From positions 434,001-498,000 of the forward strand of contig NC_014934.1 of assembly GCF_000186265.1 (NCBI RefSeq): 64,000 bases of DNA. Direction: 5' to 3'. The notes beneath the pieces are model-generated. The model had not been told where the DNA came from. It was given only the letters and a program-made list of their open reading frames with translations, and did no database searches. A program made the translations under genes and the position numbers. The stretch is from Cellulophaga algicola DSM 14237. GTDB taxonomy: Bacteria; Bacteroidota; Bacteroidia; Flavobacteriales; Flavobacteriaceae. Positions 28,133 through 36,382 of this stretch are shown here, in pieces (the stretch's first letter is position 1; each line of letters starts with the position of its first letter).

Positions 28133-30319
28133 TTATTTTTGAAATAATAATTCCCGGTACTTTGTTAGTGGCCAAAGATTATTATCCATTAGACTTTCTA
28201 GCTTATCACAATGCAAGCGAATCTTATTAAAGTACGGTTTTACCGTATCACAATACGCAAAAGCCTTTTTATCAATGTCTTTTAATCGATTAGCACTTCT
28301 ACGCGCATCTGTCATTAAATCTGATTGCTTTTTAACATCTGCAATATGTTCTGCAATTTGTTCTATAAGCGATAATTGACCGTCTGTTAATTTTTTATGT
28401 GCAGCACCATAAATATCTTTTAGTCCCATTACATTCTTAATCAATTCATTCTGATACTTTACAGCAGCAGGAATTATATAACTATAGACCAATTCATTAT
28501 ACATTCTACCCTCTATTTGTAGCTGAAAAATATAAGTCTCTAATTCCACTTCCTTTCGAGCAGAAATTTCTACCTCACTCATGACTTTCATAGTCCTGAA
28601 TAAATCTAAACTCTCTTTAGAGGTTAAAACCTGAAGTGCAGAGGGGGTGTTTTTATTATTGCTTAATTTTCTACGTTCTGCTTCTTTCTCCCATTCATCG
28701 CTATACCCATCGCCATCAAAACGAATACGTTTTGATGTCTTTATATATTCCCTTAAAACATTAAAAACAGCCTCGTCTTTTTTGAGACTCTTTTTATCTA
28801 TAAGAATATCTACTTCTTTCTTAAAATCTATCAGTTGTTTTGCGACAATAGTATTTAATACTGTCATTGGTTTAGCGCAATTGGTCTTAGCTCCTACTCC
28901 ACGCATTTCAAATTTATTCCCTGTAAAAGCAAATGGGGATGTTCTATTTCTATCTGTATTATCTAATAAGATTTCCGGAATTTTCCCAACAACATTTAGT
29001 TTAAGCTCCGTTTTTTCTTCAGGTGATAATTTTCCATGAGAAACTCCTTCTAACTCATCTAATACATTGCTTAACTGGGTACCTACAAAAATAGAAAATA
29101 TAGCTGGTGGAGCTTCATTTGCTCCTAATCTATGATCATTACTTGCAGATGCTATAGATGCTCTAAGCAATTCCTCATAGGTATCTACCGCTTTTATAGT
29201 ATTAATAAAGAAGGTTAAGAATTGCAGGTTTTTCATTGGCGTAGAACCAGGACTTAATAAGTTTACCCCTGTATCTGTTGCTAAGGACCAATTATTATGC
29301 TTTCCAGATCCGTTTATGCCTGCAAATGGCTTTTCATGAAATAGAACTTTAAAATGATGTTTATCTGCAATTTTATCCATAACATCCATTAGTAGTAAAT
29401 TATGATCTACTGCTAAATTAGCCTCTTCAAAAACTGGAGCAAGCTCAAACTGATTTGGAGCTACCTCATTATGCCTAGTTTTTACTGGAATACCTAGTTT
29501 AGTACACTCTTTCTCTAAATCGCTCATGAAACTTAATACGCGATCTGGAATCACTCCAAAATAATGATCATCTAATTGTTGCCCCTTCGCGGCCTGATGT
29601 CCTATTAAGGTTCTACCCGTCATTACGATATCTGGTCTAGAAACAGCTAAAGCTTTATCCAATAAAAAATATTCCTGTTCCCAGCCAAGTGTTGCATTTA
29701 CTTTAGATACATTTTTATCAAAATATTTAGCCACAGCAGTTGCCGCCTCATCAACAGCGCCCAATGCCCTTAATAAAGGAGCCTTATTATCTAAAGCCTC
29801 TCCTGTATAGGATACAAATATTGTTGGAATACACAGTGTAGTCCCATAAATGAAAGCTGCGGACGTAGGATCCCATGCAGTATATCCCCTAGCTTCAAAT
29901 GTATTTCGGATTCCTCCGCTCGGAAAACTAGACGCATCTGGTTCTTGCTGCACTAATTGCCCGCCTCCAAATTTCTCTAAAGCACGACCATCAGGCAATA
30001 AATCAAAAAAAGCATCATGTTTTTCTGCTGTTGCACCCGTCAAAGGCTGAAACCAATGTGTATAATGCGTAGCACCCATAGTAATAGCCCAAGATTTCAT
30101 AGATTCTGCTACCTGATCTGCTATTTTTCGATCTATTTTAGAACCTGAAAATATTGCACTTTGCACACTTTCAAGCGCATCTTTAGTTAAATACTGAAGC
30201 ATGCGCTCTTCATTAAAAACATTCACACCGAAAAGTTCTGAACGTCTACCTTTTTCTTCGATAGGAATACGTTCACGGTCTTGGCTTTTAGAAATAGCCT
30301 CTAATCTTATTTTAGACAT
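28133..30319 (-). CDS. glnN: Glutamine synthetase type III
   Basis: A 728-residue GSIII, typical of Bacteroidetes and cyanobacteria. Motifs include GWEQEYFLLDKALAVSRPD, VKTRHNEVAPNQFELAPVFEEAN and GINGSGKHNNWSL, and the C-terminal GSIII-specific helical region (KDIYGAAHKKLTDGQLSLIEQIAEHI in parts) is intact. It forms glutamine from glutamate and ammonia, working downstream of the ammonium channels. It is divergent from a second glutamine synthetase of a different type, 210 bp away. Confidence 0.97.
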   Translation of the reverse strand: MSKIRLEAISKSQDRERIPIEEKGRRSELFGVNVFNEERMLQYLTKDALESVQSAIFSGSKIDRKIADQVAESMKSWAITMGATHYTHWFQPLTGATAEKHDAFFDLLPDGRALEKFGGGQLVQQEPDASSFPSGGIRNTFEARGYTAWDPTSAAFIYGTTLCIPTIFVSYTGEALDNKAPLLRALGAVDEAATAVAKYFDKNVSKVNATLGWEQEYFLLDKALAVSRPDIVMTGRTLIGHQAAKGQQLDDHYFGVIPDRVLSFMSDLEKECTKLGIPVKTRHNEVAPNQFELAPVFEEANLAVDHNLLLMDVMDKIADKHHFKVLFHEKPFAGINGSGKHNNWSLATDTGVNLLSPGSTPMKNLQFLTFFINTIKAVDTYEELLRASIASASNDHRLGANEAPPAIFSIFVGTQLSNVLDELEGVSHGKLSPEEKTELKLNVVGKIPEILLDNTDRNRTSPFAFTGNKFEMRGVGAKTNCAKPMTVLNTIVAKQLIDFKKEVDILIDKKSLKKDEAVFNVLREYIKTSKRIRFDGDGYSDEWEKEAERRKLSNNKNTPSALQVLTSKESLDLFRTMKVMSEVEISARKEVELETYIFQLQIEGRMYNELVYSYIIPAAVKYQNELIKNVMGLKDIYGAAHKKLTDGQLSLIEQIAEHIADVKKQSDLMTDARRSANRLKDIDKKAFAYCDTVKPYFNKIRLHCDKLESLMDNNLWPLTKYRELLFQK

Positions 30320-30486
30320 AATTATAACCCGGATTACATTGCTTGCAAAATTAACGATTTAATAATTTAATCAGCAAAAAATTAAATTAAATATAAAATA
30401 CCCCAAAAAAAATACACCTTCATCGAATTATAATGAATATTTTGACATTTACCCCCTAAAAAACGAGAAGTAACGCTAAAAAAATT

Positions 30487-30494
30487 TATTTTTG
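30487..30494 (+). promoter_or_regulatory. -7 element of the eukaryote-type glutamine synthetase promoter
   Basis: TATTTTTG fits TAnnTTTG and lies 35 bp before the ATG. No good -33 TTTG is found at the normal distance. Confidence 0.4.
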
Positions 30495-30529
30495 TTGGAA
30501 TCTATAAAGAATTATAATTAGTTAATATT

Positions 30530-31552
30530 ATGGCCAAAATTAAATTAGAATACATCTGGTTAGATGGGTACTTTCCAACACAAAACATGCGAAGCAAGAC
30601 AAAAGTTGAAGAGCATGAAGACTTTAAAGGTACAATTGAAGAAATTGGTAATTGGTCTTTTGACGGATCATCTACGAGACAAGCCGTAGGCGGATCTTCT
30701 GATTGTTTATTAGTTCCAGTTGCAATTTATCCAGATCCAGACAGAATTAATGGTTACTTAGTTATGACCGAAGTTATGAATCCTGACGGGACACCACACG
30801 TTTCTAACGGAAGAGCAACTATAGACGATGAAGATTCTGATTTCTGGTTTGGTTTTGAGCAAGAATATTTTATCATGGATAACAAAACTCAATTACCTTT
30901 AGGTTTCCCTATTGGTGGTTACCCTGCTCCACAAGGAATGTACTATTGTTCTGTTGGTGGTAAAAATACGCACGGTAGAGGTTTAGTTGAGAAACATGCT
31001 GATTTATGTATTGAAGCTGGTTTAAACTTTGAAGGTATCAATCAAGAAGTTGCTTCTGGACAATGGGAGTATCAATTGTTTGCTAAAGGTGCTAAAAAGG
31101 CAGGTGATGAAATCTGGATCTCTAGATACCTATTAGATCGTTTGACAGAAAAATATGGTTACTATATAGATTATCACCCAAAACCATTAGGAAAAGACAT
31201 GGACTGGAATGGTTCTGGTATGCATGCTAACTTCTCTAACGAGGTTTTAAGAACTTGTGGCAGTAAAGAAGTTTATGCTACAATATGTGAAGCGTTCAGA
31301 CCATTTGTAAAAGAGCATATTGCTGTTTATGGTGAGTTTAACGACCAACGTTTAACTGGATTACATGAAACTGCATCTATCAATGATTTCTCATGGGGTG
31401 TTTCTGATAGAGGAGCCTCTATCCGTATTCCATTAATTGCTGTTCAAAAAGGATATAAAGGATGGTTAGAAGATAGACGTCCTGCTTCAAATGGTGATCC
31501 ATACAAAATTGCAGCTAGAATTATCAAAACGGTAAAAACCGCTAAGATTTAA
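30530..31552 (+). CDS. glnA: Glutamine synthetase type II-like (eukaryote-type)
   Basis: A 340-residue GS with the beta-grasp N-terminus (IWLDGYFPTQNMRSKTK), NWSFDGSSTRQA, EQEYFIMDNKTQLPLGFP and the catalytic GSGMHANFSN. The compact length and these motifs are those of type II (eukaryotic-like, decameric) enzymes rather than type I. It is divergent from glnN, so the bacterium has two classes of GS. A strong terminator follows. Confidence 0.93.
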   Translation: MAKIKLEYIWLDGYFPTQNMRSKTKVEEHEDFKGTIEEIGNWSFDGSSTRQAVGGSSDCLLVPVAIYPDPDRINGYLVMTEVMNPDGTPHVSNGRATIDDEDSDFWFGFEQEYFIMDNKTQLPLGFPIGGYPAPQGMYYCSVGGKNTHGRGLVEKHADLCIEAGLNFEGINQEVASGQWEYQLFAKGAKKAGDEIWISRYLLDRLTEKYGYYIDYHPKPLGKDMDWNGSGMHANFSNEVLRTCGSKEVYATICEAFRPFVKEHIAVYGEFNDQRLTGLHETASINDFSWGVSDRGASIRIPLIAVQKGYKGWLEDRRPASNGDPYKIAARIIKTVKTAKI

Positions 31553-31575
31553 ATTATAAAATTATTTTTATACAC

Positions 31576-31611
31576 AAAAAGAGCTGTTGATTATTTAACA
31601 GCTCTTTTTTT
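31576..31611. terminator. Terminator after type II glutamine synthetase
   Basis: AAAAAGAGCTGTT pairs with AACAGCTCTTTTT around an 8-base loop, with T-runs on both sides, between convergent genes. Confidence 0.9.
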
Positions 31612-31638
31612 ATACTTCTATTTCTACTTACGGCACTA

Positions 31639-32574
31639 CTATAGTGTAAAATAAACAAAAGTGAGGTAAGTAAGCAACAATACAATTCCTTCCCATTTTC
31701 CTAAATGCATTCGCTTAGGAAAGAATACCATTGGCAATATTAAAAACGATATGCCTAACATCCAGAAAATATCATTATCTAAAAGTCCTAAATCTTTGAC
31801 TTTAATTGGTGTTATAATTGACGTTATCCCTAAGACTGCTAATAAATTAAAAATATTAGACCCTATTAAATTACCCAAAGATATTGCTTTTTCCTTTTTT
31901 ATTATAGCTATAATAGACGCCGCTAATTCTGGTATACTAGTACCTATTGAAATTACTGTTACTGCTATTACACGTTCACTTACTTTATAAAACTCTGCCA
32001 AGCCAACTGCTCCCATAATTAATAATTCTGAACCTCCCCATAAGGCGACTCCCCCTAAAATTAAGAATAATGCCGTTTTATAATTTGGTAATAAAATATC
32101 ATCCTCAGGTTTTTCATCTTCGACCGCTTGTTTTTGAAAACGCAGTAAATAGATTAAAAAAGCAAATAGAAAAACAACCATAATAATCCCCTCATAACGC
32201 TGAATCTCATGATCAAAATAAATAAAGCCAAAAAATAATAATGAGGCTATCATCATTACAGGCCAATCTGTAGTATAAAAACTCTTTTTAACATCCATAG
32301 CGCCCAAAACTATAGTCACCCCTAGTACTAGCCCTAAATTTGCAATATTAGACCCTACTACGTTACCTACTGCTAAATCTGGAAAACCATCTAAGGCTGC
32401 TTTTATACTCACGATAAGTTCGGGTGCCGAAGTTGCAAAAGAAACCACAGTCATCCCTATTACAATTTTAGGAATATTTAACCGAAGTGATAAGGCCACT
32501 GCCGCTTTTAGAAGCCAACTACCCCCAAAAATTAAAAGCACCAAACCAGCAATGATAAAAAGGATATTTTGCAT
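31639..32574 (-). CDS. Calcium/sodium antiporter (CaCA family, YrbG-like)
   Basis: A 311-residue inner-membrane protein with 10 helices and two inverted alpha repeats: VVSFATSAPELIVS with GNVVGSNIANLGLVLG in the first half, and ISIGTSIPELAASI with GNLIGSNIFNLLAVLG in the second. These carry the acidic ion-binding residues. It exchanges cations, probably Na+ for Ca2+, at the inner membrane. It is a single gene with nothing recognisable on its promoter side. Confidence 0.93.
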   Translation of the reverse strand: MQNILFIIAGLVLLIFGGSWLLKAAVALSLRLNIPKIVIGMTVVSFATSAPELIVSIKAALDGFPDLAVGNVVGSNIANLGLVLGVTIVLGAMDVKKSFYTTDWPVMMIASLLFFGFIYFDHEIQRYEGIIMVVFLFAFLIYLLRFQKQAVEDEKPEDDILLPNYKTALFLILGGVALWGGSELLIMGAVGLAEFYKVSERVIAVTVISIGTSIPELAASIIAIIKKEKAISLGNLIGSNIFNLLAVLGITSIITPIKVKDLGLLDNDIFWMLGISFLILPMVFFPKRMHLGKWEGIVLLLTYLTFVYFTL

Positions 32575-33066
32575 TCTTATGTTTTTTTGACAAATATAAA
32601 GGAAGTACTAATCTTATAATACCGTTTAAATCATATTAATTTTTAATTCAAAAACCTTTTTAGAAACAGAAGAGTACTTGAATAACTGTGAGACTATACA
32701 GTGATAAAAACCATTTTATTGGGCGACAAAAAGTGTTTCTCTGAGTAGGCATACTTCTCTGTAAAAAAATGAAAGCTATAAAAAAAGTGGTAAAAAACAC
32801 CAAAACGCCCTTGGTGTGCAACACAACATTCAAAAACACACTACAATACTTTTAATTTAAAACAAAAAACACCTAATTCACTACAATATTAAAACAGCAA
32901 TACAGCAAAGTAAGTTTCATTTTAAAACAAATTACATTAAAACAATAGCATAATCATATGCACTTTTAATAAATCGGATAGTACAATTTGCTTGATAGTA
33001 TTACTATTATATATATTCATCAAACAATCGATTATAAACTATTTATAACCTTTAAAACTTTCAACT
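32575..33066. other. Gene-poor AT-rich region
   Basis: No gene is supported. Only a 28-codon frame at 32769 is open, and nothing identifies it as coding. Confidence 0.4.
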
Positions 33067-33129
33067 ATGATTATTCTCGCTAAACTATTATTATTAATGA
33101 TGTTGTCACTGATCATGACTATTGCATAA
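33067..33129 (+). CDS. Possible 20-residue hydrophobic peptide
   Basis: A frame encoding MIILAKLLLLMMLSLIMTIA, a single membrane helix. It is followed 30 bp later by a hairpin terminator. The short transcript could encode a type I toxin-like or regulatory membrane peptide, or be a small RNA. Evidence is only the hydrophobic run plus the terminator, so this is tentative. Confidence 0.3.
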   Translation: MIILAKLLLLMMLSLIMTIA

Positions 33130-33158
33130 TAAAAAATCATATAGGCCTATATTTACAA

Positions 33159-33182
33159 AAGACTGTCACCAATGGCAGTCTT
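33159..33182 (+). terminator. Hairpin after the 20-residue ORF
   Basis: AAGACTGtC and GgCAGTCTT pair around a short loop with one mismatch. The following TTAATTATTA is only weakly T-rich. Confidence 0.5.
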
Positions 33183-33224
33183 AATTATTAAATTTTACAG
33201 CTATATTTGCGTAAAGATTAGAAA

Positions 33225-33377
33225 ATGAAGAAATCTATATTCAAAATTTTAGCAAAACTGAATACCCTAATTCTTCCTTCATTTACCAAAAAGAGATTAG
33301 ATTTAGCCAAAGCTTCAAAATTTCAATTAGCACTTATTGGTTGGCGCTATTATGTAACCACTAATGCATTGGATTAA
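33225..33377 (+). CDS. Small basic flavobacterial protein (50 aa)
   Basis: The frame encodes a 50-residue basic protein, MKKSIFKILAKLNTLILPSF at the start and FQLALIGWRYYVTTNALD at the end. Short proteins of this kind, with LDLAKASKFQLALIGWRYY, are widespread in flavobacteria and are sometimes loosely labelled SsrA-binding protein, although they are far too short to be SmpB. The real function is unknown. Confidence 0.65.
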   Translation: MKKSIFKILAKLNTLILPSFTKKRLDLAKASKFQLALIGWRYYVTTNALD

Positions 33378-33799
33378 TACGCTATTTTAGATTAAAAAAA
33401 CCATACCCTGTAATTGACACGTTTTACAAAAAAAATTGCTTAAAGTTAATAAGCTTATCAAAACGTAAAATACAGAATAGATCCTTTCCCAAAGTATACA
33501 CCCTGTTTTACTATTAACTTGTAGCTCTTAAACCATTAAAGAGCAATTCTCCTGATTTTAAAAAAAGCCAAATAACGCATTTAATTTAGTTCTTGACACC
33601 GGTATAAAGTTAAGTTTTGGCTTTAAAAACTAAAAATTGTATCTAATTATTCAAAGAACGCCACTCATTTGCGGTATTATTCAACATTTATGAATTACGC
33701 AACAAAGCTGTAACACTCTTAAATACAATACCTTGATTTAAAAAATAAAGAATTTCGTGCATACACTTTTAAAATTCGAACTTTTTTACGAATTCTTAT
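33378..33799. other. Intergenic region before tRNA-Arg
   Basis: AT-rich sequence with no open frame of note and no recognisable RNA. It ends at the tRNA promoter. Confidence 0.4.
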
Positions 33800-33830
33800 T
33801 TTGCTGTAACGTTAAAAAGAAATATATTTG
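33800..33830 (+). promoter_or_regulatory. Canonical Bacteroidetes promoter of tRNA-Arg
   Basis: TTTG at 33800-33803 and TATATTTG at 33823-33830 are 19 bp apart, an exact match to the housekeeping promoter. The tRNA begins 24 bp downstream. Confidence 0.75.
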
Positions 33831-33853
33831 CAGCCCGTTAAGGGTGAAAAAAT

Positions 33854-33930
33854 GGCCTCGTGGCGCAACTGAATAGCGCACTTGATTACGGCTCAAGAGG
33901 TTACTGGTTTGAATCCAGTCGAGGTCACCA
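33854..33930 (+). tRNA. tRNA-Arg (anticodon ACG)
   Basis: The cloverleaf can be drawn in full. The acceptor stem is GGCCTCG with CGAGGTC (one G-U), the D stem is GCGC/GCGC, and the anticodon stem CTTGA/TCAAG encloses the loop TTACGGC with anticodon ACG. The variable loop has 5 bases and the T arm is ACTGG-TTTGAAT-CCAGT. The 3' CCA is encoded. ACG is read as inosine-containing ICG and decodes CGN arginine codons. Confidence 0.95.
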
Positions 33931-33938
33931 CTAAAATC

Positions 33939-33967
33939 AAAGCTTCCAAGAAATTGGAAGCTTTTTT
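33939..33967 (+). terminator. Terminator after tRNA-Arg
   Basis: AAAGCTTCCAA-GAAA-TTGGAAGCTTTTTT, a strong stem followed by T-run. Confidence 0.9.
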
Positions 33968-34175
33968 GTTTTATTATATTCACACTTTTCTATTATTAAG
34001 ATCATCCAGACTATACCAGATATTTAAAAATCTTCAAGTTTACTTTCATTGATTATAAAAATAATTCTTTTTTTTTAGAGCTACACTTACTACATCTTTT
34101 AGGCATTTATCATAATGAATATATACCAGTTGCTTAATGCTTTGTAAATTTCATTATTTTTACTCCATATTGTAA

Positions 34176-34223
34176 CGGGAAATATATTACCCGAATTACG
34201 TATATTTGTGTAATATATTACAC
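34176..34223 (+). promoter_or_regulatory. hipBA promoter with two palindromic operators
   Basis: Operator 1 (34176-34193, CGGGAAATATATTACCCG) is a near-perfect palindrome, with one mismatched pair. Operator 2 (34208-34223, GTGTAATATATTACAC) is a perfect 16-bp palindrome sharing the AATATATTAC core. Their centres are about 31 bp apart, three helical turns. The -7 element TATATTTG (34201-34208) lies between them and abuts operator 2. Binding of the HTH antitoxin would block transcription, giving autorepression; this is inferred. Confidence 0.7.
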
Positions 34224-34226
34224 GTT

Positions 34227-34541
34227 ATGTCTAAAAACAATTCAATACTCCTACCAAAACTAGAGCGCTTGCTAGAAGAAATGGGAGAGCAAATAAGGTT
34301 AGCACGTCTAAGAAGAACGTTAAGTGCAGATCAAGTTGCAGAACGAGCAGGTACGAGCAGAAGAACATTATATTCGATAGAGAAAGGGAAAAGTTCTGTT
34401 GGTATTGGTATTTACCTTAAAGTATTAAACGTACTCGGATTAGAAAAAGATGTTTTAAATATTGCAAAGGATGATGTTCTTGGTCGAAAATTACAAGACA
34501 TAGGGTTAACCACTAAAGAACGTGCTCCAAAAAGAAACTAA
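34227..34541 (+). CDS. hipB: HipB-like helix-turn-helix antitoxin
   Basis: A 104-residue XRE-family protein, with the start at 34227 chosen because the seven extra upstream residues overlap the operator. The helix-turn-helix is ARLRRTLSADQVAERAGTSRRTLYSIEKG (in pieces), around residues 25-53. The gene is 3 bp upstream of the HipA-like kinase. It should bind DNA at the two palindromes and neutralise the kinase. Confidence 0.88.
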   Translation: MSKNNSILLPKLERLLEEMGEQIRLARLRRTLSADQVAERAGTSRRTLYSIEKGKSSVGIGIYLKVLNVLGLEKDVLNIAKDDVLGRKLQDIGLTTKERAPKRN

Positions 34542-34544
34542 GAA

Positions 34545-35798
34545 ATGAAAAGGACAATATATGTTTATGCCGATTGGTTAGAATTTGATTCTCCTGTATT
34601 AATAGGTGAATTGTATTCAGAGACTTTAAGAGGCAAAGAGGTGTTTTCTTTTACTTATCATAAAGATTGGTTGCAATCTGATTATGCATATCAATTAGAT
34701 CCAGATTTGGGTCTGTTTGAGGGTATACAATATTTGAGTGATGAAAAATCAAATTTTGGATTGTTTTTAGATTCTTCTCCTGACCGTTGGGGTAGAGTGC
34801 TAATGAAAAGAAGAGAAGCTGCATTTGCTAGGAAAGAAGAAAGAAAAATTGATAAATTATTTGAAACTGATTTCTTATTAGGTGTTTTTGATGATCATAA
34901 GATGGGTGCTTTACGTTTTAAACTTGATAAGAAAGATTCTTTTTTAAATGATAATAAAGAATTAGCAAGTCCACCTTGGACATCTATTAGAGAACTAGAG
35001 CAAATAAGTTTACGCTTAGAAGATGATAGTAGTTTAGATGATCCTGATTATCTAAAATGGTTACAAATGTTAATTTCTCCTGGTTCTTCTTTAGGAGGTG
35101 CAAGACCAAAGGCAAGTGTTTTAGATAACAAAGGTAATTTATGGATTGCTAAATTTCCAAGTAAAAATGATGGTGACGATATTGGTGCATGGGAAATGGT
35201 AACCTACCAATTAGCCATTCAATCTGGTATTGAAATGGCGGAGTCTAAGGCTGAAAAATTTAGCAGTAATCAACATACCTTTTTAACGAAACGTTTTGAT
35301 AGGACAATTAATGGTAAAAGGATTCATTTTGCATCTGCAATGACATTATTAGGCTATACGGATGGTACAGATGCATCAACCGGTGTTAGTTATTTAGAAT
35401 TAGTAGATTTTATTACAAAACATGGTGCAAACACTGAAAATGATTTAAAACAATTATGGAGAAGAATTGTTTTTAGTATTTGTGTTTCTAATACAGATGA
35501 CCACTTAAGAAACCATGGTTTTTTATTGACCGATAAAGGCTGGATTTTATCACCTGCCTATGATATAAACCCCGTTGAAACAGGTATGGGTTTAAAATTA
35601 AATATTTCTGAGGATGATAATGCTTTGGATCTTGATCTTGCTTTGGAAGTTGCTCCTTATTTTAGGCTAGAAAAAGAGGATGCGAAAATTATAATTGATG
35701 AAATTTTAGCTGTTATTTCTCAATGGAAAAAATATGCCACTAAATTTGGAATTTCTCGATTGGAACAAGAGCGCAAGGCGGAAGCTTTTTTCAAATAA
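34545..35798 (+). CDS. hipA: HipA-like serine/threonine kinase toxin
   Basis: A 417-residue protein with a HipA N-terminal (couple-hipA) region (residues 1-110) and a kinase domain. The Gly-rich loop GSSLGGARPKA is at 180-190, the ATP-binding Lys is at 203 (WIAKF), the catalytic loop is SNTDDHLRNHG with Asp318/Asn323, and the metal-binding Asp340 is in SPAYDINP. All catalytic residues are intact. E. coli HipA phosphorylates glutamyl-tRNA synthetase and causes persistence; the target here is unknown. The last codons overlap a degenerate IS element read on the other strand. Confidence 0.9.
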   Translation: MKRTIYVYADWLEFDSPVLIGELYSETLRGKEVFSFTYHKDWLQSDYAYQLDPDLGLFEGIQYLSDEKSNFGLFLDSSPDRWGRVLMKRREAAFARKEERKIDKLFETDFLLGVFDDHKMGALRFKLDKKDSFLNDNKELASPPWTSIRELEQISLRLEDDSSLDDPDYLKWLQMLISPGSSLGGARPKASVLDNKGNLWIAKFPSKNDGDDIGAWEMVTYQLAIQSGIEMAESKAEKFSSNQHTFLTKRFDRTINGKRIHFASAMTLLGYTDGTDASTGVSYLELVDFITKHGANTENDLKQLWRRIVFSICVSNTDDHLRNHGFLLTDKGWILSPAYDINPVETGMGLKLNISEDDNALDLDLALEVAPYFRLEKEDAKIIIDEILAVISQWKKYATKFGISRLEQERKAEAFFK

Positions 35799-36045
35799 TC
35801 TCTTTAGCGATCTGATGGTCCAATGCTAAAGTAGCATACATTTGTTTGAGTTTGAGGTTCTCTTCTACTAAAAATTTAAGACGCTTTAGTTCTTTAGAAT
35901 TTACACCTGCATAATTAGAACGTCACTTATAAAACGCGGCTGAACTAACACCATGGTTTCAGGTATTATCTGCTACAGATTTGTCGTGTTCAAACTCCTT
36001 TAATATAGAAGTGATTTGCTGTGGACTGAATTTGTTTTTTCTCAT
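35791..36045 (-). pseudogene. Decayed IS3-family transposase OrfA
   Basis: The minus strand reads MRKNKFSPQQITSILKEFEH, then DKSVADNT, a stop, NHGVSSAAFYK, a stop (normally W), and a Leu-zipper KELKRLKFLVEENLKLKQMY, ending ATLALDHQIAKEII and a third stop. This is the helix-turn-helix OrfA of IS3-type elements with three premature stops in one frame. OrfB is not visible. The remnant overlaps the end of hipA by 8 bp, marking an old insertion boundary. Confidence 0.85.
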
Positions 36046-36382
36046 AATTACCGTTTAAGGTTAAATCTATTTTTACACTTTTAAACAGTTTGGTTTTAAG
36101 AGGAGCTTACATTATGATTTACAGGAGTTTTTTTTATTAGTATAATTAGCCTTTAACTGTCTCTTTAAATAACAAATAAGACTATAGCAAGAGGCTCCAG
36201 TTCTTCTCTTAATACCGTCAAATACATTTGGCTCAAATTAAAATATCAATCCAATCAAAAAAAAATTCTATAAAGCTAATTCGTCATAAAACTAGAACGT
36301 AATTTTCCACTTAGAAGTTATATTTCTGTAAAACTTCATAAACTGGATTATATCAATTATTTTTATCAAATAAATTACAAGT
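36046..36382. other. Intergenic region beside the IS remnant
   Basis: AT-rich DNA without a supported gene. No clear IS terminal repeat was found, although CTGTTTAAAAGTGTAAAAA on the minus strand near 36070-36090 could be one. Confidence 0.35.

Noticed and set aside
32769-32855. 28-codon frame MKAIKKVVKNTKTPLVCNTT onward
   Set aside because: Too short, no ribosome-binding or terminator support and no recognisable relatives.
32575-33850. CRISPR array or tandem repeats in the gene-poor stretch
   Set aside because: No regularly spaced direct repeats were found by reading; only ordinary AT-rich sequence and simple hairpins.
33786-33983. 65-codon open frame on the minus strand
   Set aside because: It runs antisense through the tRNA-Arg gene, its promoter and terminator, so it is not a protein gene.
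36046-36382. Terminal inverted repeat of the decayed IS element
   Set aside because: One end-like sequence was noted near 36070-36090, but no matching partner could be found on the other side, so no element boundaries are claimed.
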